Origin: a virus
IMG/VR virus record: IMGVR_UViG_3300034072_002194
Location: 1-38,604 of that record
Length of the DNA stretch: 38,604 nucleotides
Strand: one strand, 5' to 3'
Program-made: the position numbers and the translations under genes
Notes under the pieces: model-generated
What the model was told of the DNA's origin: nothing
Databases searched by the model: none
The model's input: only the letters and a program-made list of their open reading frames with translations
In this document: in pieces, positions 21,078-29,725 of the stretch
How the letters are laid out: every line of letters begins with the position of its first letter
Position numbering within the stretch: the stretch's first letter is position 1

Positions 21078-23064
21078 GGATGGCGAACTGCATCTTTACG
21101 GCATGGTCGGTGGCGACTGGACGTGGGATGAAGACGGCATCAAAACCATCGGCTTCACCGACGAGCAGGTTATCGAGGCTCTGGCGGAACTGTCGGGCGA
21201 CATCACTGTGCGGCTCAATTCCGGGGGTGGCATCGCATTTCAGGGGATCGCCATCTATAACGCCCTGAAGGCGTATGACGGCAAGGTAACGATCTATATC
21301 GATGCGCTGGCCGCGTCTGCCGGCTCCGTTGTTGCCATGGCCGGTGACACCATCGTCATGCGGCCCGGATCAATGATCATGATCCATAACCCGGCAACTA
21401 TCACCTGGGGTACATCCGAGGATCATCGCAAGGCCGCCGGCACGCTCGACGAAATCGCGGCTGCTGCGGCGGAGATTTATGCAGCTCGCAGCAATCGACC
21501 GATTCAGGAAATCCTTGAACTGATGGCCGCCGAAACATGGATGCGCGGCGCTGTCGCCCGCACTCTCGGCTTTGCCGATGACGTTGAGGAAGCCGGTGAA
21601 ACCATGTCGGCTCCCGCCTTCAAATATTCTCTCTTCAAGCATGCGCCGGATGGTCTGCTGAAACACCGCGACGGGGCGGATCCCCGTTCTGCTGAGGCTG
21701 CGGCCTCTCGTCAAAAGGAAATCGTAATGACGACTTCTCCTGCGGCCGCTCCGGCCCCTGCAAATCCTGCGGCTGTAACGGCGCAGACGGATATCCGGGA
21801 TGTCACCCAGGATATTTTCTCGCGTTGCCGTTCGGCAAAACTCACGATGGAAGAAACCGAAAAGGTGATGCTGGAGGCCAAGGGCGATGCCAACGTTGCC
21901 CGTGATCTCATCATCAATATGCTTGCCGACCGGTCCGGCCCGGAAACAATCAGTCATTCACCGTCGACGGTAACGGCAGATGCTGGCGAAAAGTTCGTCA
22001 CCGGCGCCACGAAAGCACTGCTGCTGAAGGGTGGTCTTGAGGGCGGGGAAGCGAACGAATTTTCCGGCATGACAATGCGGGAAGTTGCTCGTTATTCGCT
22101 CGACCTTCGCGGCATCAAGAAAACCTTCTCGGACCCGCTCCTGATGGTTGGGACTGCAATGCAGCCGATGATGATCAGCGGCATGCACACAACGTCCGAT
22201 TTCGTCAACATCCTCGCCAACGTCGCCAACAAGTCGATGTTGCGCGGCTATACCGAGGTTGATGAAACCTTCGACCAGTGGACCGCGCGTGGCGTCCTGA
22301 CCGATTTCAAGCCCGGAAGCCGTATCGATGCTGGCCTTTTCCCTGCTTTGGCAAAGGTCGAGGAGGGGGCTGAGTACACCTACGCGACGATGAGCGACCG
22401 CGCAGAAACGATTCAGCTTGCGACCTACGGCAAGATGTTCGCAATTAGCCGGCAGGCTATCATCAATGACGATGTGGGCGCCTTCAGCCGAGTGCCCCAG
22501 AAGATGGGCCGCGCAGCCAAGCGCACGGTCGGCAATCTGATCTATGCGATCCTGACCTCCAATCCCAACATGTCGGACGGTATCCCGCTGTTCCACGCAG
22601 ATCACGCGAACCTCTTGGATGCTGCAGCTATTACCGCGGCATCGATCAGCGCCGCGCGTGCGGCGATGGCAAAGCAGAAAGATGTCGACGGTCACGCCGC
22701 TGGTGGCCTCAACATTCGGCCTCGCTTCCTTCTGGTTCCCGTTGAGCTGGAAGACACCGCAGCCGTCCTGATGGCCTCGGAGTTCGATCCCTCCAAGACC
22801 CAGCGCGTGCCTAACTCGGCTCGCAATGCGGCGACGGTCATTTCGGAAGCGCGCCTCTCCGTAGCGTCGGCCACCGCCTGGTATATGGCGGCGGACCCGA
22901 ACAGCGCCGATACGATCGAGGTTGCGTACCTCAACGGCGTCGACACACCAACGCTCGAACAGCGTGAGGGCTGGGGCATCGACGGCGTGGAATTCAAGGT
23001 CCGCCTTGATGCCGGTGTCAAGGCGCTGGATTCTCGCGGGTTGACAAAGAACCCTGGCGCGTAA
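21058..23064 (+). CDS. Prohead protease-major capsid fusion
   Basis: 668-residue polyprotein. Residues 1-185 form a ClpP/S49-like prohead protease: GDITVRLNSGGGIAFQGIAIYNAL, DALAASAGSVVAMAG with nucleophile Ser87, and MIHNPATITWG with His110. A Pro/Ala linker (about 205-235, PAAAPAPANPAAV) and a scaffold-like acidic helix (REV of QDIFSRCRSAKLTMEETEKVMLE) lead into a HK97-fold-type major capsid part from about 300 (FSGMTMREVARYSLDLRGI, FDQWTARGVLTDFKPGSRIDAG, LATYGKMFAISRQAIINDDVGAF). The protease presumably cuts itself away during maturation. AGGAGAG precedes the ATG, which lies inside the portal gene. Confidence 0.93.
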   Translation: MSSKLIKDGELHLYGMVGGDWTWDEDGIKTIGFTDEQVIEALAELSGDITVRLNSGGGIAFQGIAIYNALKAYDGKVTIYIDALAASAGSVVAMAGDTIVMRPGSMIMIHNPATITWGTSEDHRKAAGTLDEIAAAAAEIYAARSNRPIQEILELMAAETWMRGAVARTLGFADDVEEAGETMSAPAFKYSLFKHAPDGLLKHRDGADPRSAEAAASRQKEIVMTTSPAAAPAPANPAAVTAQTDIRDVTQDIFSRCRSAKLTMEETEKVMLEAKGDANVARDLIINMLADRSGPETISHSPSTVTADAGEKFVTGATKALLLKGGLEGGEANEFSGMTMREVARYSLDLRGIKKTFSDPLLMVGTAMQPMMISGMHTTSDFVNILANVANKSMLRGYTEVDETFDQWTARGVLTDFKPGSRIDAGLFPALAKVEEGAEYTYATMSDRAETIQLATYGKMFAISRQAIINDDVGAFSRVPQKMGRAAKRTVGNLIYAILTSNPNMSDGIPLFHADHANLLDAAAITAASISAARAAMAKQKDVDGHAAGGLNIRPRFLLVPVELEDTAAVLMASEFDPSKTQRVPNSARNAATVISEARLSVASATAWYMAADPNSADTIEVAYLNGVDTPTLEQREGWGIDGVEFKVRLDAGVKALDSRGLTKNPGA

Positions 23065-23103
23065 GGCGGCGAGCACCGACCATCCTGCTACCAACTCAAA
23101 TTT

Positions 23104-23127
23104 GAGGCTGTCCGACATGTCAGCCTC
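23104..23127 (+). promoter_or_regulatory. Hairpin between capsid and decoration genes
   Basis: Perfect 7-bp stem GAGGCTG (23104-23110) / CAGCCTC (23121-23127), 10-base loop, in the 86-base gap after the capsid gene; a second small stem AACCT/AGGTT follows at about 23130. No T run. It may stabilise the heavily used capsid mRNA or tune the DUF2190 gene. Confidence 0.5.
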
Positions 23128-23150
23128 GCAACCTCGGGAAGGTTATTCTA

Positions 23151-23483
23151 ATGAAAAATTTCGTTCAGCTAGGTGATGTGATCACCGTGCCAGCACCTGC
23201 AGCCGTGACCTCGGACAAGCTTGTGGTCGTTGGCGCTCTGGTCGGTGTAGCCCAGAAATCTGCGGCAGTCGGCGAGGATTTGCCCCTGTTGACGGAGGGC
23301 GTGATCTCCTACGCCAAGACTTCGGCTCTCGCGATAGCCATCGGCGACAAGCTTTATTATGATGCTGCCAATGACGTGGTGAATAAGACCGCGAGTGGTA
23401 ACACACTTGTGGGTGTTGCCGTCGCCGTCTCGGCCAACCCGTCGCCGACAGCCAAGTTCAAGCTTGGCGCAACAACGGTCTGA
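23151..23483 (+). CDS. DUF2190 capsid decoration protein
   Basis: 110-residue protein of the DUF2190 family, found next to capsid genes of many phages and thought to be a trimeric capsid-stabilising (cement) protein. Features are a short N-terminus NFVQLGDVITVPAPAAVTS, VVVGALVGVAQKSAAVGE, and the beta-rich VSYAKTSALAIAIGDKLYYDAANDVVNKTASGNTLVGVAV segment, in which a Gly-Asp-Lys-Leu-Tyr-Tyr-Asp motif is the family mark. Ala- and Val-rich, no Cys. Gap and hairpin upstream suggest expression level set apart from the capsid gene. Confidence 0.88.
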   Translation: MKNFVQLGDVITVPAPAAVTSDKLVVVGALVGVAQKSAAVGEDLPLLTEGVISYAKTSALAIAIGDKLYYDAANDVVNKTASGNTLVGVAVAVSANPSPTAKFKLGATTV

Positions 23484-23487
23484 CGCT

Positions 23488-23889
23488 ATGCCGTCGATCT
23501 TCGAGCGGCTGGCCAAAACCAGCCGCTCCACCGTCGAGCGCGTCCATGGTGACGATGTGACCGTCTTTCCGATCAGCACTCATGATCCGAACGCCGGCGC
23601 CAGGCTGGATAGCTCCAACCCTCCCTATCCAACGGTTGCGTGTTTTTTTGAGAATACGGAATTCAAGGGAGAACAGAAAGCGCAGCCATCCTCGGATGGG
23701 CGAAAGATCCTGCATCGTGCACCCCAGCGTCAGGCCTCGATCCGGCTTATCGACGGAAAACCGTTCAAGACGGATTTCTGTATTCGCCGAGAAAGTGACC
23801 AGAAGCTTTTCACCGTAGTTCAATTCGACCCGGACGGATCCGGCAATGTCATGGCGTTGCTTGCCGTCGCCGGGTCACTCCCGATTTGA
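23488..23889 (+). CDS. Probable head-tail completion protein
   Basis: 133 residues, in the slot where lambda encodes gpFII. Visible is an N-terminal helix PSIFERLAKTSRSTVERVHGDDVTVFPIS, then a beta-rich body (ASIRLIDGKPFKTDFCIRRESDQKLFTVVQFDPDGSGNVMALLAVAG). An N-terminal helix followed by a beta barrel fits small head-tail adaptors. The ATG at 23488 is four bases after the DUF2190 stop; no good ribosome site is visible. Function inferred from position only. Confidence 0.65.
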   Translation: MPSIFERLAKTSRSTVERVHGDDVTVFPISTHDPNAGARLDSSNPPYPTVACFFENTEFKGEQKAQPSSDGRKILHRAPQRQASIRLIDGKPFKTDFCIRRESDQKLFTVVQFDPDGSGNVMALLAVAGSLPI

Positions 23890-23904
23890 GGAACTGGAAA
23901 CGTC

Positions 23905-24636
23905 ATGCTGGCTCCTGAAGCATGGAGACTTATCACCGTTGAGGTTCTGCGCCCTACGGCGTCGTTGACATCAGGCGTATTCCCGACGGTGGCCGGCCGT
24001 CTCGTGTATGACAGCCGCGAAATCGCGGTGCAGGATATTTCGACGGAACGGCCTTATACGCCGGTGCTTGCCCTGCACAGTTCGACGGCTGCTCTGAAAC
24101 CTCGGGGTGAGCCTGCCGCCCTTGACGACCTTGAACATGAGGCGGTTCTCGATATCGTCGCTGAACTCGCTGTCGTCGCTGGCGACGAGGCAGGGGCTTA
24201 TGCTGATGCCCTTGCCGGAACTGACCCGAACGCTCGCCTTGTCCTGGCGGCGCTATGTTCCAAGGTTCGCTTTCTGCTGGAGAGGTCATCTTCCGGTGCG
24301 CCGTGGCGCAAACTCGTCAAGCGTATTGTCTCCGTCGAGGCGATCCCTTTCGCGATCCCTGATCTCGGCTGGCGTTACCAGCGCACCACGTTGCGGTACA
24401 CCGTAGAACTGGCGGCGGACGTCTTTAATGTCGAGGAAGGTGGGTTGCCCGAACCGATACGATCTGTGTTCAACAGCCTGCCCGCCGAATCCTACGCGAA
24501 GGCAAAGCTTGCCGAACTGGCTGGTTATTTCAGTGCCGAGTCCGTTGAAAAGCTCGAAGAAATTGCCGGATCCGTATCGGGTCCTGGCGGCGTTACCCTT
24601 CAGGTCGGTCGCAACGATCTGAACTCCACCCCCTGA
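23905..24636 (+). CDS. Hypothetical tail completion/neck protein
   Basis: 243 residues with no family I can name. It begins APEAWRLITVEVLRPTASLTSGVFPTVAGRLVYDS, then RPYTPVLALHSSTAALKP and a long helical middle (EHEAVLDIVAELAVVAGDEAGAYADAL), and RTTLRYTVELAADVFNVEEG, which resembles the strand order of tail terminator proteins that cap the tail tube. It lies between the head-tail adaptor and the DUF2635/sheath genes, the usual place for neck and terminator proteins. Assigned by position. Confidence 0.6.
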   Translation: MLAPEAWRLITVEVLRPTASLTSGVFPTVAGRLVYDSREIAVQDISTERPYTPVLALHSSTAALKPRGEPAALDDLEHEAVLDIVAELAVVAGDEAGAYADALAGTDPNARLVLAALCSKVRFLLERSSSGAPWRKLVKRIVSVEAIPFAIPDLGWRYQRTTLRYTVELAADVFNVEEGGLPEPIRSVFNSLPAESYAKAKLAELAGYFSAESVEKLEEIAGSVSGPGGVTLQVGRNDLNSTP

Positions 24637-24649
24637 CCGGAGACTTTCA

Positions 24650-24832
24650 ATGTCCAAGATTTATGTGGCGGCCGAAGGGTGCGCCATCCCGGGCGGCTGG
24701 CCGGAAGGTGGTCGCCCCATCGATCCGCTCTCGCGCCAGCATCGCCGCATGATCGAGACCGGTGATCTGGTCGAAATAGAACAGGCCGAAGAACCGCCGG
24801 TCGAACCCGCAAAACCGTCCAAGAAGGATTGA
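24650..24832 (+). CDS. DUF2635 protein (Mu gp38-like)
   Basis: 60-residue protein typical of Mu-like tails, immediately before the sheath gene. It has SKIYVAAEGCAIPGGWPEGGRPIDP, where the family shows a short beta unit and a Pro-rich turn, then ETGDLVEIE and a Pro/Lys-rich tail. Role unknown. The stop is followed by five bases before the sheath ATG. Confidence 0.82.
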   Translation: MSKIYVAAEGCAIPGGWPEGGRPIDPLSRQHRRMIETGDLVEIEQAEEPPVEPAKPSKKD

Positions 24833-24837
24833 CCCCG

Positions 24838-26316
24838 ATGGTGAACAACATTCCCGACAATATCGTCGCCCCGCTGCTCGCCTTCGACATCGAGTCCGGC
24901 GGGCAGTTTTCTTCCGAACTGAACGAAATCCTGCTCGGCTTCGGCACCGCAGACGGCGCCCTTGCCGAAGGTGAGATCGCCATCTGCAGCACCGTCAATG
25001 AAGCCAGACGCCTTGCCGGTCGCGGTTCGATGCTGGAAAGCATGTTCATCCGTGCGCGCAAGAATGCGCCCGCCCAGGTCATCTATCTCGGCCGCGTCGC
25101 CGATACCGGCACGGCGGAAGTCCGGACGCTGACCGTGGGCGCCATCCCCGCGGCGGGCGGACAGGCCGTGGTTCAGATCGCTGGCGAAAGCGTATCGATC
25201 GATATCGCCGCCGGGACCTCGGCGAGCGATACGGCCTCGGCGCTTGCGGCGGCGATCAACGCCTATTTCAATGCGCTCACGAAGAAGAGCCTGCCTTTTA
25301 CCGCGACCGTGGCGACGAACGTTGTCACGCTGACGGCACGCCACAAGGGCGCTTATGCAGGCAGGCTCGATATTTTCATTCCCATTCTGGAGGGCGGCAA
25401 CGTCTTTACCAGCGCCAACCTGACGGCGGCAACGACAACGGCAGGAGCGGGCAACCCCGACCTTTCCACCATCCTTGCGGCGATGGGCGATGATCCTTTC
25501 GAGGCGATCGTGTCCGCATTCAGCGACGATGCTGCCGTGGCGCTACTGGATGCGTTCGTGACGTCTCGCTGGGGATATGATCAGCAGCTTTATGGCCACG
25601 CTTTCTATCCCTTCACTGGCACTGACAGCCAATTAAACACGAAGGGTCTGGCGCGCGACACCTGGCACCTGTCACTGATCCCGATCCTTTCGGGCGGCGG
25701 TAATGGTACTCCGGATTACGAGGCCGTCAGCGCCGTTGTGTCACGGGCACTGCCTATGCTCGGCTCCGGCTCCGATGGCCGCGTTTCCGCAAATCAGTCC
25801 GGTCTTGTGGTCAGCGGCGTCATTGCCCCGCGTGATCGCAATTACTGGCCGGATTATCCGACCCGCAATGCATGGCTCCAGAACGGCGTTTCGGCATGGA
25901 AAGTGGACCGTAGCGGCGACGTGATCATCGACAAGATCATCACCCAGCAGCAGACGACGAACGGCGTTCCGGATACGGCTCTGCGCGATATTCAGGCGGT
26001 CTATCAGTTGACCTATGCCCTGAAATTCATCCGCGCGCAGCTGGCCTACGAACATTCCAACAAGGCCATCGCCGATGACAACCCGGCCAATCTGCCGACC
26101 CTTGTCACGGTTCTCGATATCAAGGCGACGCTGGTGCATGCCTGCATCGACCTTTCTCGGCGCGGGGTTCTGGAGTTCGGCAACGATATCGCGGCGCAGA
26201 TTACCGTCACCCGCAATCTCGACAATCCGAACCGGGTGGACATCGTACTGCCGATGGATCGCGTCAACCCGCTCGACATCTTCGCCGGCCTTGCCCGCGT
26301 CTACGCCCAGCTTTGA
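24838..26316 (+). CDS. Contractile tail sheath protein (Mu gpL-like)
   Basis: 492-residue sheath subunit that contracts to drive the tube through the cell envelope. Markers are NIPDNIVAPLLAFDIESGG, GFGTADGALAEGEIAICSTVNEARRLAGRGSMLESMF, a domain of 150-270 (VDIAAGTSASDTASALAAAIN), DDPFEAIVSAFSDDAAVALLDAF, SRWGYDQQLYGHAFYP, and the C-terminal RNLDNPNRVDIVLPMDRVNPLDIFAGLARVYAQL, the characteristic end of sheaths of this group. ATG 24838 is preferred over a TTG at 24829 because AAGGA lies about nine bases upstream. Directly followed by the tube gene, as in Mu. Confidence 0.94.
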   Translation: MVNNIPDNIVAPLLAFDIESGGQFSSELNEILLGFGTADGALAEGEIAICSTVNEARRLAGRGSMLESMFIRARKNAPAQVIYLGRVADTGTAEVRTLTVGAIPAAGGQAVVQIAGESVSIDIAAGTSASDTASALAAAINAYFNALTKKSLPFTATVATNVVTLTARHKGAYAGRLDIFIPILEGGNVFTSANLTAATTTAGAGNPDLSTILAAMGDDPFEAIVSAFSDDAAVALLDAFVTSRWGYDQQLYGHAFYPFTGTDSQLNTKGLARDTWHLSLIPILSGGGNGTPDYEAVSAVVSRALPMLGSGSDGRVSANQSGLVVSGVIAPRDRNYWPDYPTRNAWLQNGVSAWKVDRSGDVIIDKIITQQQTTNGVPDTALRDIQAVYQLTYALKFIRAQLAYEHSNKAIADDNPANLPTLVTVLDIKATLVHACIDLSRRGVLEFGNDIAAQITVTRNLDNPNRVDIVLPMDRVNPLDIFAGLARVYAQL

Positions 26317-26365
26317 GGCGGTCTCCGCCTCTCCCTCTTTTTGATCCATTCTGCGGAGAACACCC

Positions 26366-26737
26366 ATGGCAGGCAATGATTTTGGCGGGCGCATGACCGC
26401 CCGTCTCGCGAGCGGCTCCCTTCTGTCGTTGCGCGGCAATTTTACCGTGATGTCGGCTGGGCAGTCGAATGAAGCCATCACCAACCAGGACGGCTCGACG
26501 GACCGCATCGGCACGCCGACCGCGCCGCGCGCCGAGGTGACTTTCAAAGACGCCAGCGATGTCGACTTCAATGCACTGATGACGGCCCCGCGCCAGAATT
26601 TCACGGTGCATGAAGAGTTCACCGGCGTGACGCATTATTTCTTCAATGCGTTTTTCGGCGGCGAACCGAGTTCCAACCGGCTCAACGGGGAATTGTCCGG
26701 CCTCCAGATCATCGCTGAAACTTACCGGCGCGGTTAA
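26366..26737 (+). CDS. Tail tube protein (Mu gpM-like)
   Basis: 123-residue tube subunit, packed inside the sheath. Recognised by AGNDFGGRMTARLASGSLLSLRGNFTVMSAGQSNEAITNQDGSTDRI, with family-typical GSLLSLRGNF and GSTDRI, and by VTFKDASDVDFNALMTAPRQNFTVHEEFTGVTHYFFNAFFGG, followed by ELSGLQIIAE. Length agrees with Mu-type tubes (about 118). A GGAG site lies upstream in the 49-base gap after the sheath. Confidence 0.93.
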   Translation: MAGNDFGGRMTARLASGSLLSLRGNFTVMSAGQSNEAITNQDGSTDRIGTPTAPRAEVTFKDASDVDFNALMTAPRQNFTVHEEFTGVTHYFFNAFFGGEPSSNRLNGELSGLQIIAETYRRG

Positions 26738-26746
26738 GGGTCGCCC

Positions 26747-27067
26747 ATGACAGAGAAGACCATCACCCTTTCCCGGAAATATGAGTTTCTGGGAGTTCAG
26801 CCTTTCTCGGAAGTTAGGCTTCGGGCGCCAACGTACAAAGAGATCTACATGGACGGAATCGGCGAGCCGCGTGAAACACACGTGTTCGCCGGCCAGCCGA
26901 TGGTGGTGACACACTATGAGGCTATTGACGGCCATCTCAAAAACATCTGCCTGGCCCCGAATTACGATGCGCTTTCGGTGCTTGAAGCGCATGACGCAAT
27001 CGAAGTCGCAGAGGCTGTCTGTGATTTTTTTATGCGGCAGCCGGAGTTGTCGACGCCGTCGACCTGA
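26747..27067 (+). CDS. Tail assembly chaperone, zero-frame product (gp41-like)
   Basis: 106-residue protein, in the place of lambda gpG and Mu gp41, between tube and tape measure. It starts TEKTITLSRKYEFLGVQPFSEVRLRAPTYKEIYMDG, then TEVV.. of HVFAGQPMVVTHYEAIDGHLKNICLAPNYDALSVLEAHDAIEVAEAVCDFF. A T7 run at codons 93-95 lets ribosomes slip to -1 and add a 50-residue extension, so this zero-frame protein and a 145-residue fusion are both expected. The zero-frame end FMRQPELSTPST looks like low-information tail sequence, as is common at such sites. Confidence 0.85.
   Translation: MTEKTITLSRKYEFLGVQPFSEVRLRAPTYKEIYMDGIGEPRETHVFAGQPMVVTHYEAIDGHLKNICLAPNYDALSVLEAHDAIEVAEAVCDFFMRQPELSTPST
27025..27063 (+). 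promoter_or_regulatory. -1 programmed ribosomal frameshift site
   Basis: The zero-frame codons GAT TTT TTT ATG contain seven T (27025-27031), a T-TTT-TTT heptamer on which both tRNAs can re-pair after slipping -1. The new frame (TAT GCG GCA...) is open for 50 codons to 27183. A hairpin from the two self-complementary GTCGAC units (27049-27063) with a GCC loop lies 17 bases downstream, farther than the usual stimulator. Confidence 0.82.
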
Positions 27068-27183
27068 TGGTGTTCCAACTCGGCTGGGACCCGATGCGGG
27101 TGCAGGAAATGACGGCCTCTGAAATCGCGCACTGGTGCAATCGTGCTGTCATCTTCGCCGAACGAAAACGGAGCCGGTCATGA
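27067..27183 (+). CDS. -1 frame extension of the chaperone (gp42/GT-like)
   Basis: 38 codons (MVFQLGWDPMRVQEMTASEIAHW, then a basic end RKRSRS) can be read alone from ATG 27067, which overlaps the zero-frame stop as TGATG. It is better read as the end of a -1 frameshift fusion, 145 residues, with AAAGVVDAVDL joining the two parts. LGWDP..VQEMTASEIAHW resembles the T domain of tail chaperone extensions. Its stop overlaps the next gene as ATGA, so it is certainly translated in some form. Confidence 0.75.
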   Translation: MVFQLGWDPMRVQEMTASEIAHWCNRAVIFAERKRSRS

Positions 27184-27734
27184 GACTGGAAATGAACAGC
27201 AAGGATTTCGAGGAACTGGAGCGCGCTTTCCGGCGGCTCCCCGGCGAAATCCGAACGAAGGCAATGCGTAGGGCAATGACGCGTGTTGCGCAGACGGCGC
27301 GATCCCGCATTGTTGCGCGCCTCGGCCCGCACACGCAAATGCCGCGCGAGCTGGTCGCATCGCTGACGACGGCACATTTCAACGCCGGCGGCAACACTTC
27401 CAAGGTGGTTGCCGAATCCGGCTGGATACCCTTGCAGCGTCTTGGTGCTGTTCAGAATGCTTCCGGCGTCTATGCGAAACTTCGCGGCTCGTATCGCCAC
27501 GCTTTCATTGCCGCCATGAAAAGCGGCCATGTCGGCGCATTTCGGCGGGTGCCTGGCACGCAGATGTCGTCTGCAACCGGCAAGCGCGAACAGATCCGTG
27601 AACTGTTCGCAGCGAACCCCGCTCACGCCATCACCAACAATCCGGATGTCTATCTGGATGTCCTTGCCGGTGTGATCGAAGACTATTTCTTTCCGCGTGT
27701 CGTTCACGAAATCGAACGCCTCTTACCTCGATAG
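27180..27734 (+). CDS. Minor tail protein Z / neck-completion-like
   Basis: 184 residues resembling GPZ/HK97-gp10-type tail completion proteins. It starts MRLEMNSKDFEELERAFRRLPGEIRTKAMRRAMTRVAQTARSRIVARL, the typical helix in which the protein is compared with the family, followed by basic and aromatic strands RHAFIAAMKSGHVGAFRRV and a C-terminal helix VYLDVLAGVIEDYFFPRVVHEIERL. Begins with an ATGA overlap. Placement between the chaperone and tape measure is unusual relative to lambda but found in Mu-like phages. Confidence 0.75.
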   Translation: MRLEMNSKDFEELERAFRRLPGEIRTKAMRRAMTRVAQTARSRIVARLGPHTQMPRELVASLTTAHFNAGGNTSKVVAESGWIPLQRLGAVQNASGVYAKLRGSYRHAFIAAMKSGHVGAFRRVPGTQMSSATGKREQIRELFAANPAHAITNNPDVYLDVLAGVIEDYFFPRVVHEIERLLPR

Positions 27735-27743
27735 GATGCATCC

Positions 27744-29702
27744 ATGGCCAATCGGAAAATCCGGGCGGAGCTTGAGATCGATGGCAAGGACAGTACCAGT
27801 CCTGCTTTCCGATCCGTTGCCACCCGTATGGGCCAGATCGAGCGCCAGATGTCGCGGTTCAACAAGACCGCTTCCGACTTCGACCGCAAGGTCGCATCGA
27901 TCAATAGGCATTCGGCTGGAATGCAGCGCGCCGCCGAAGGCTTTAACAAGGCCGGTACGATGTTGCGGACCGGTATCGCTGGCTACGGTGCCTATGAGGT
28001 AGGCCGCGCGATTGCGGGTACGGTCAAGGATTTCGCCGCGCTCGAACGCCAGATGACCCGTATCGGCATCACGGCCGACGCCTCGGCCACGCAAACAAAA
28101 GAAGCTTTCGCGCAGGCGCAGCAGATCGCGAAGGATCTGAACTACGATAGCGTGCAGCCTGCGATCGAGGCGCTTGATACGCTGGTTGCGTCTGGCAAGT
28201 CGCTGGATGAGGCGATGGCGTTTCTGCCTTCCGTACTCGCCACGGCGCAGGCCACGGGTGCGGCAACGCAGGACATCGCCAACACCGGTCTCAAGGCCGC
28301 TGACGCCCTGAAAATCGAAACGAAGAATATGCAGCGCGCCTTCGATATCATGGTCATGGGCGGTAAAGCCGGCCAGTTCGAATTGAAGGATATGGCGCAA
28401 TACATCCCCGGCCTCGCTAACAGTTTCGCGTCGCTCGGTTACAAGGGTGAGGGCGGCCTGAAGAAACTTGTCGCCATCCTTCAGACAATCCGTGAGGACA
28501 CTGGCGATGCCAGCAGCGCCGCCACACAGGCGCAGAACATCTTCGGCAAGATGTATTCTGAAGAAACGGGCAAAAAGTTTGCCAAGTTCGGCATTGATCT
28601 TCGGAAAGAGATGGAGGCCGCAAAGAAAACCGGAGAAGACGCCGTCACCGCGTTCATCCGGCTTTCGAATGAAGCGATCAAGGGCGATCTTTCCAAGTTG
28701 CCGCTACTGTTCAGCGATCAGGAATTCCGCCTCGGCATGCAGTCCCTGATGACCAGCAGTGACAGCCTGAAGCGGTTCATTGATACGATGAATTCCGCTG
28801 AAGTGAATGGCACGGTTTTCCGCGATGTGAATCGCATCTTTGGAGACACGCAAGCATCGATCGACAGGATGTCGAATAGCTGGGAGAAGCTCAAAACGTC
28901 TCTTGGGGAGAGCGTTGCTCCCGCTGTCACTCCTCTTATGGATGGCGCTGTAAAGCAGCTCGATCGCTATAATGCTCGTCAGCGAGGTATGGAGAAGCGT
29001 GGCTGGGGCTGGTTCCGCAGGAACATGGGTATCATCACCAATCAGGAGGAGATGGATCTCGCGTACGAAGGTGGATACCGGGACGAGAAGTTTCTTGGTG
29101 AGTACTGGGCTTCTCGATATGGCGCAGGCAGAGACGATCCGCGCCGCCCCCGCACTTCGACGGGTCGTCAGGGACGTCCGGTTGTCATTGGCGATTTCCC
29201 AGGCGGTGGGCATGGATATAGCAACGGGACGTTGCCAGCCGGTTCCGCGCCCGTTCCTGCACCTCGCCCGAGAGAAATTCCTTCCAGTCCCTCCGCTGTG
29301 AGTGATCTCCAGCGGCAGTATCGCGAATACGGACAGGGTAGGGTGGCTGGACAAAAGATTTCGACCGAGGTCGCGAACATGGATGTGTTCCGCGGCATTC
29401 GCGAGCGTCTGGAACAATCGACCGAGATTGCCGGATCCCAGGCTGGAAAGTCGATTGCCGATGGCGGTCAGACGGCTGCCGCTGCTATCGAGAGCGGATC
29501 GCAGAAACTGCAGACTGCCGGGGACAGCTTTCTGTCGGGCCTTAGTGCTGCGGCACAAAAGCTACTCGATGCGGCGAACAGGTTGCAGAACATCCGGATC
29601 AATGCGTCGGCGATCGGGGCACAGGGCGGCCGGGCGCTCGCAAACGCTGATACCGGCAGGACCTTCCCGCCGGATATCTCGAAGCCGACCGGCGCACAAT
29701 AA
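27744..29702 (+). CDS. Tail tape measure protein
   Basis: 652-residue protein that sets tail length and is ejected ahead of DNA. It matches TP901-type tape measures: NRKIRAELEIDGKDSTSPAFRSVATRMGQIERQMSRF, GTMLRTGIAGYGAYEVGRAIAGTVKDFAALERQMTRIGITADAS, TKEAFAQAQQIAKDLNYDSVQPAIEALDTLVASGKSLDEAMAFLPSVLATAQATGAATQDIANTGLKAADAL and GKAGQFELKDMAQYIPGLANSFASLGY. The C-terminal 200 residues are Pro/Ser/Gly-rich then Ala-rich helical. AGGATGC precedes the ATG. If about 1.5 A per residue applies, the tail would be roughly 100 nm; that is a rule-of-thumb estimate. Confidence 0.93.
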   Translation: MANRKIRAELEIDGKDSTSPAFRSVATRMGQIERQMSRFNKTASDFDRKVASINRHSAGMQRAAEGFNKAGTMLRTGIAGYGAYEVGRAIAGTVKDFAALERQMTRIGITADASATQTKEAFAQAQQIAKDLNYDSVQPAIEALDTLVASGKSLDEAMAFLPSVLATAQATGAATQDIANTGLKAADALKIETKNMQRAFDIMVMGGKAGQFELKDMAQYIPGLANSFASLGYKGEGGLKKLVAILQTIREDTGDASSAATQAQNIFGKMYSEETGKKFAKFGIDLRKEMEAAKKTGEDAVTAFIRLSNEAIKGDLSKLPLLFSDQEFRLGMQSLMTSSDSLKRFIDTMNSAEVNGTVFRDVNRIFGDTQASIDRMSNSWEKLKTSLGESVAPAVTPLMDGAVKQLDRYNARQRGMEKRGWGWFRRNMGIITNQEEMDLAYEGGYRDEKFLGEYWASRYGAGRDDPRRPRTSTGRQGRPVVIGDFPGGGHGYSNGTLPAGSAPVPAPRPREIPSSPSAVSDLQRQYREYGQGRVAGQKISTEVANMDVFRGIRERLEQSTEIAGSQAGKSIADGGQTAAAAIESGSQKLQTAGDSFLSGLSAAAQKLLDAANRLQNIRINASAIGAQGGRALANADTGRTFPPDISKPTGAQ

Positions 29703-29725
29703 CCCGATAATTGGAGACACGAAAA

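Noticed and set aside
21958-23118. 386-codon minus-strand frame antisense to the capsid gene
   Set aside because: Arg/His/Val-rich shadow of the capsid reading frame without motifs.
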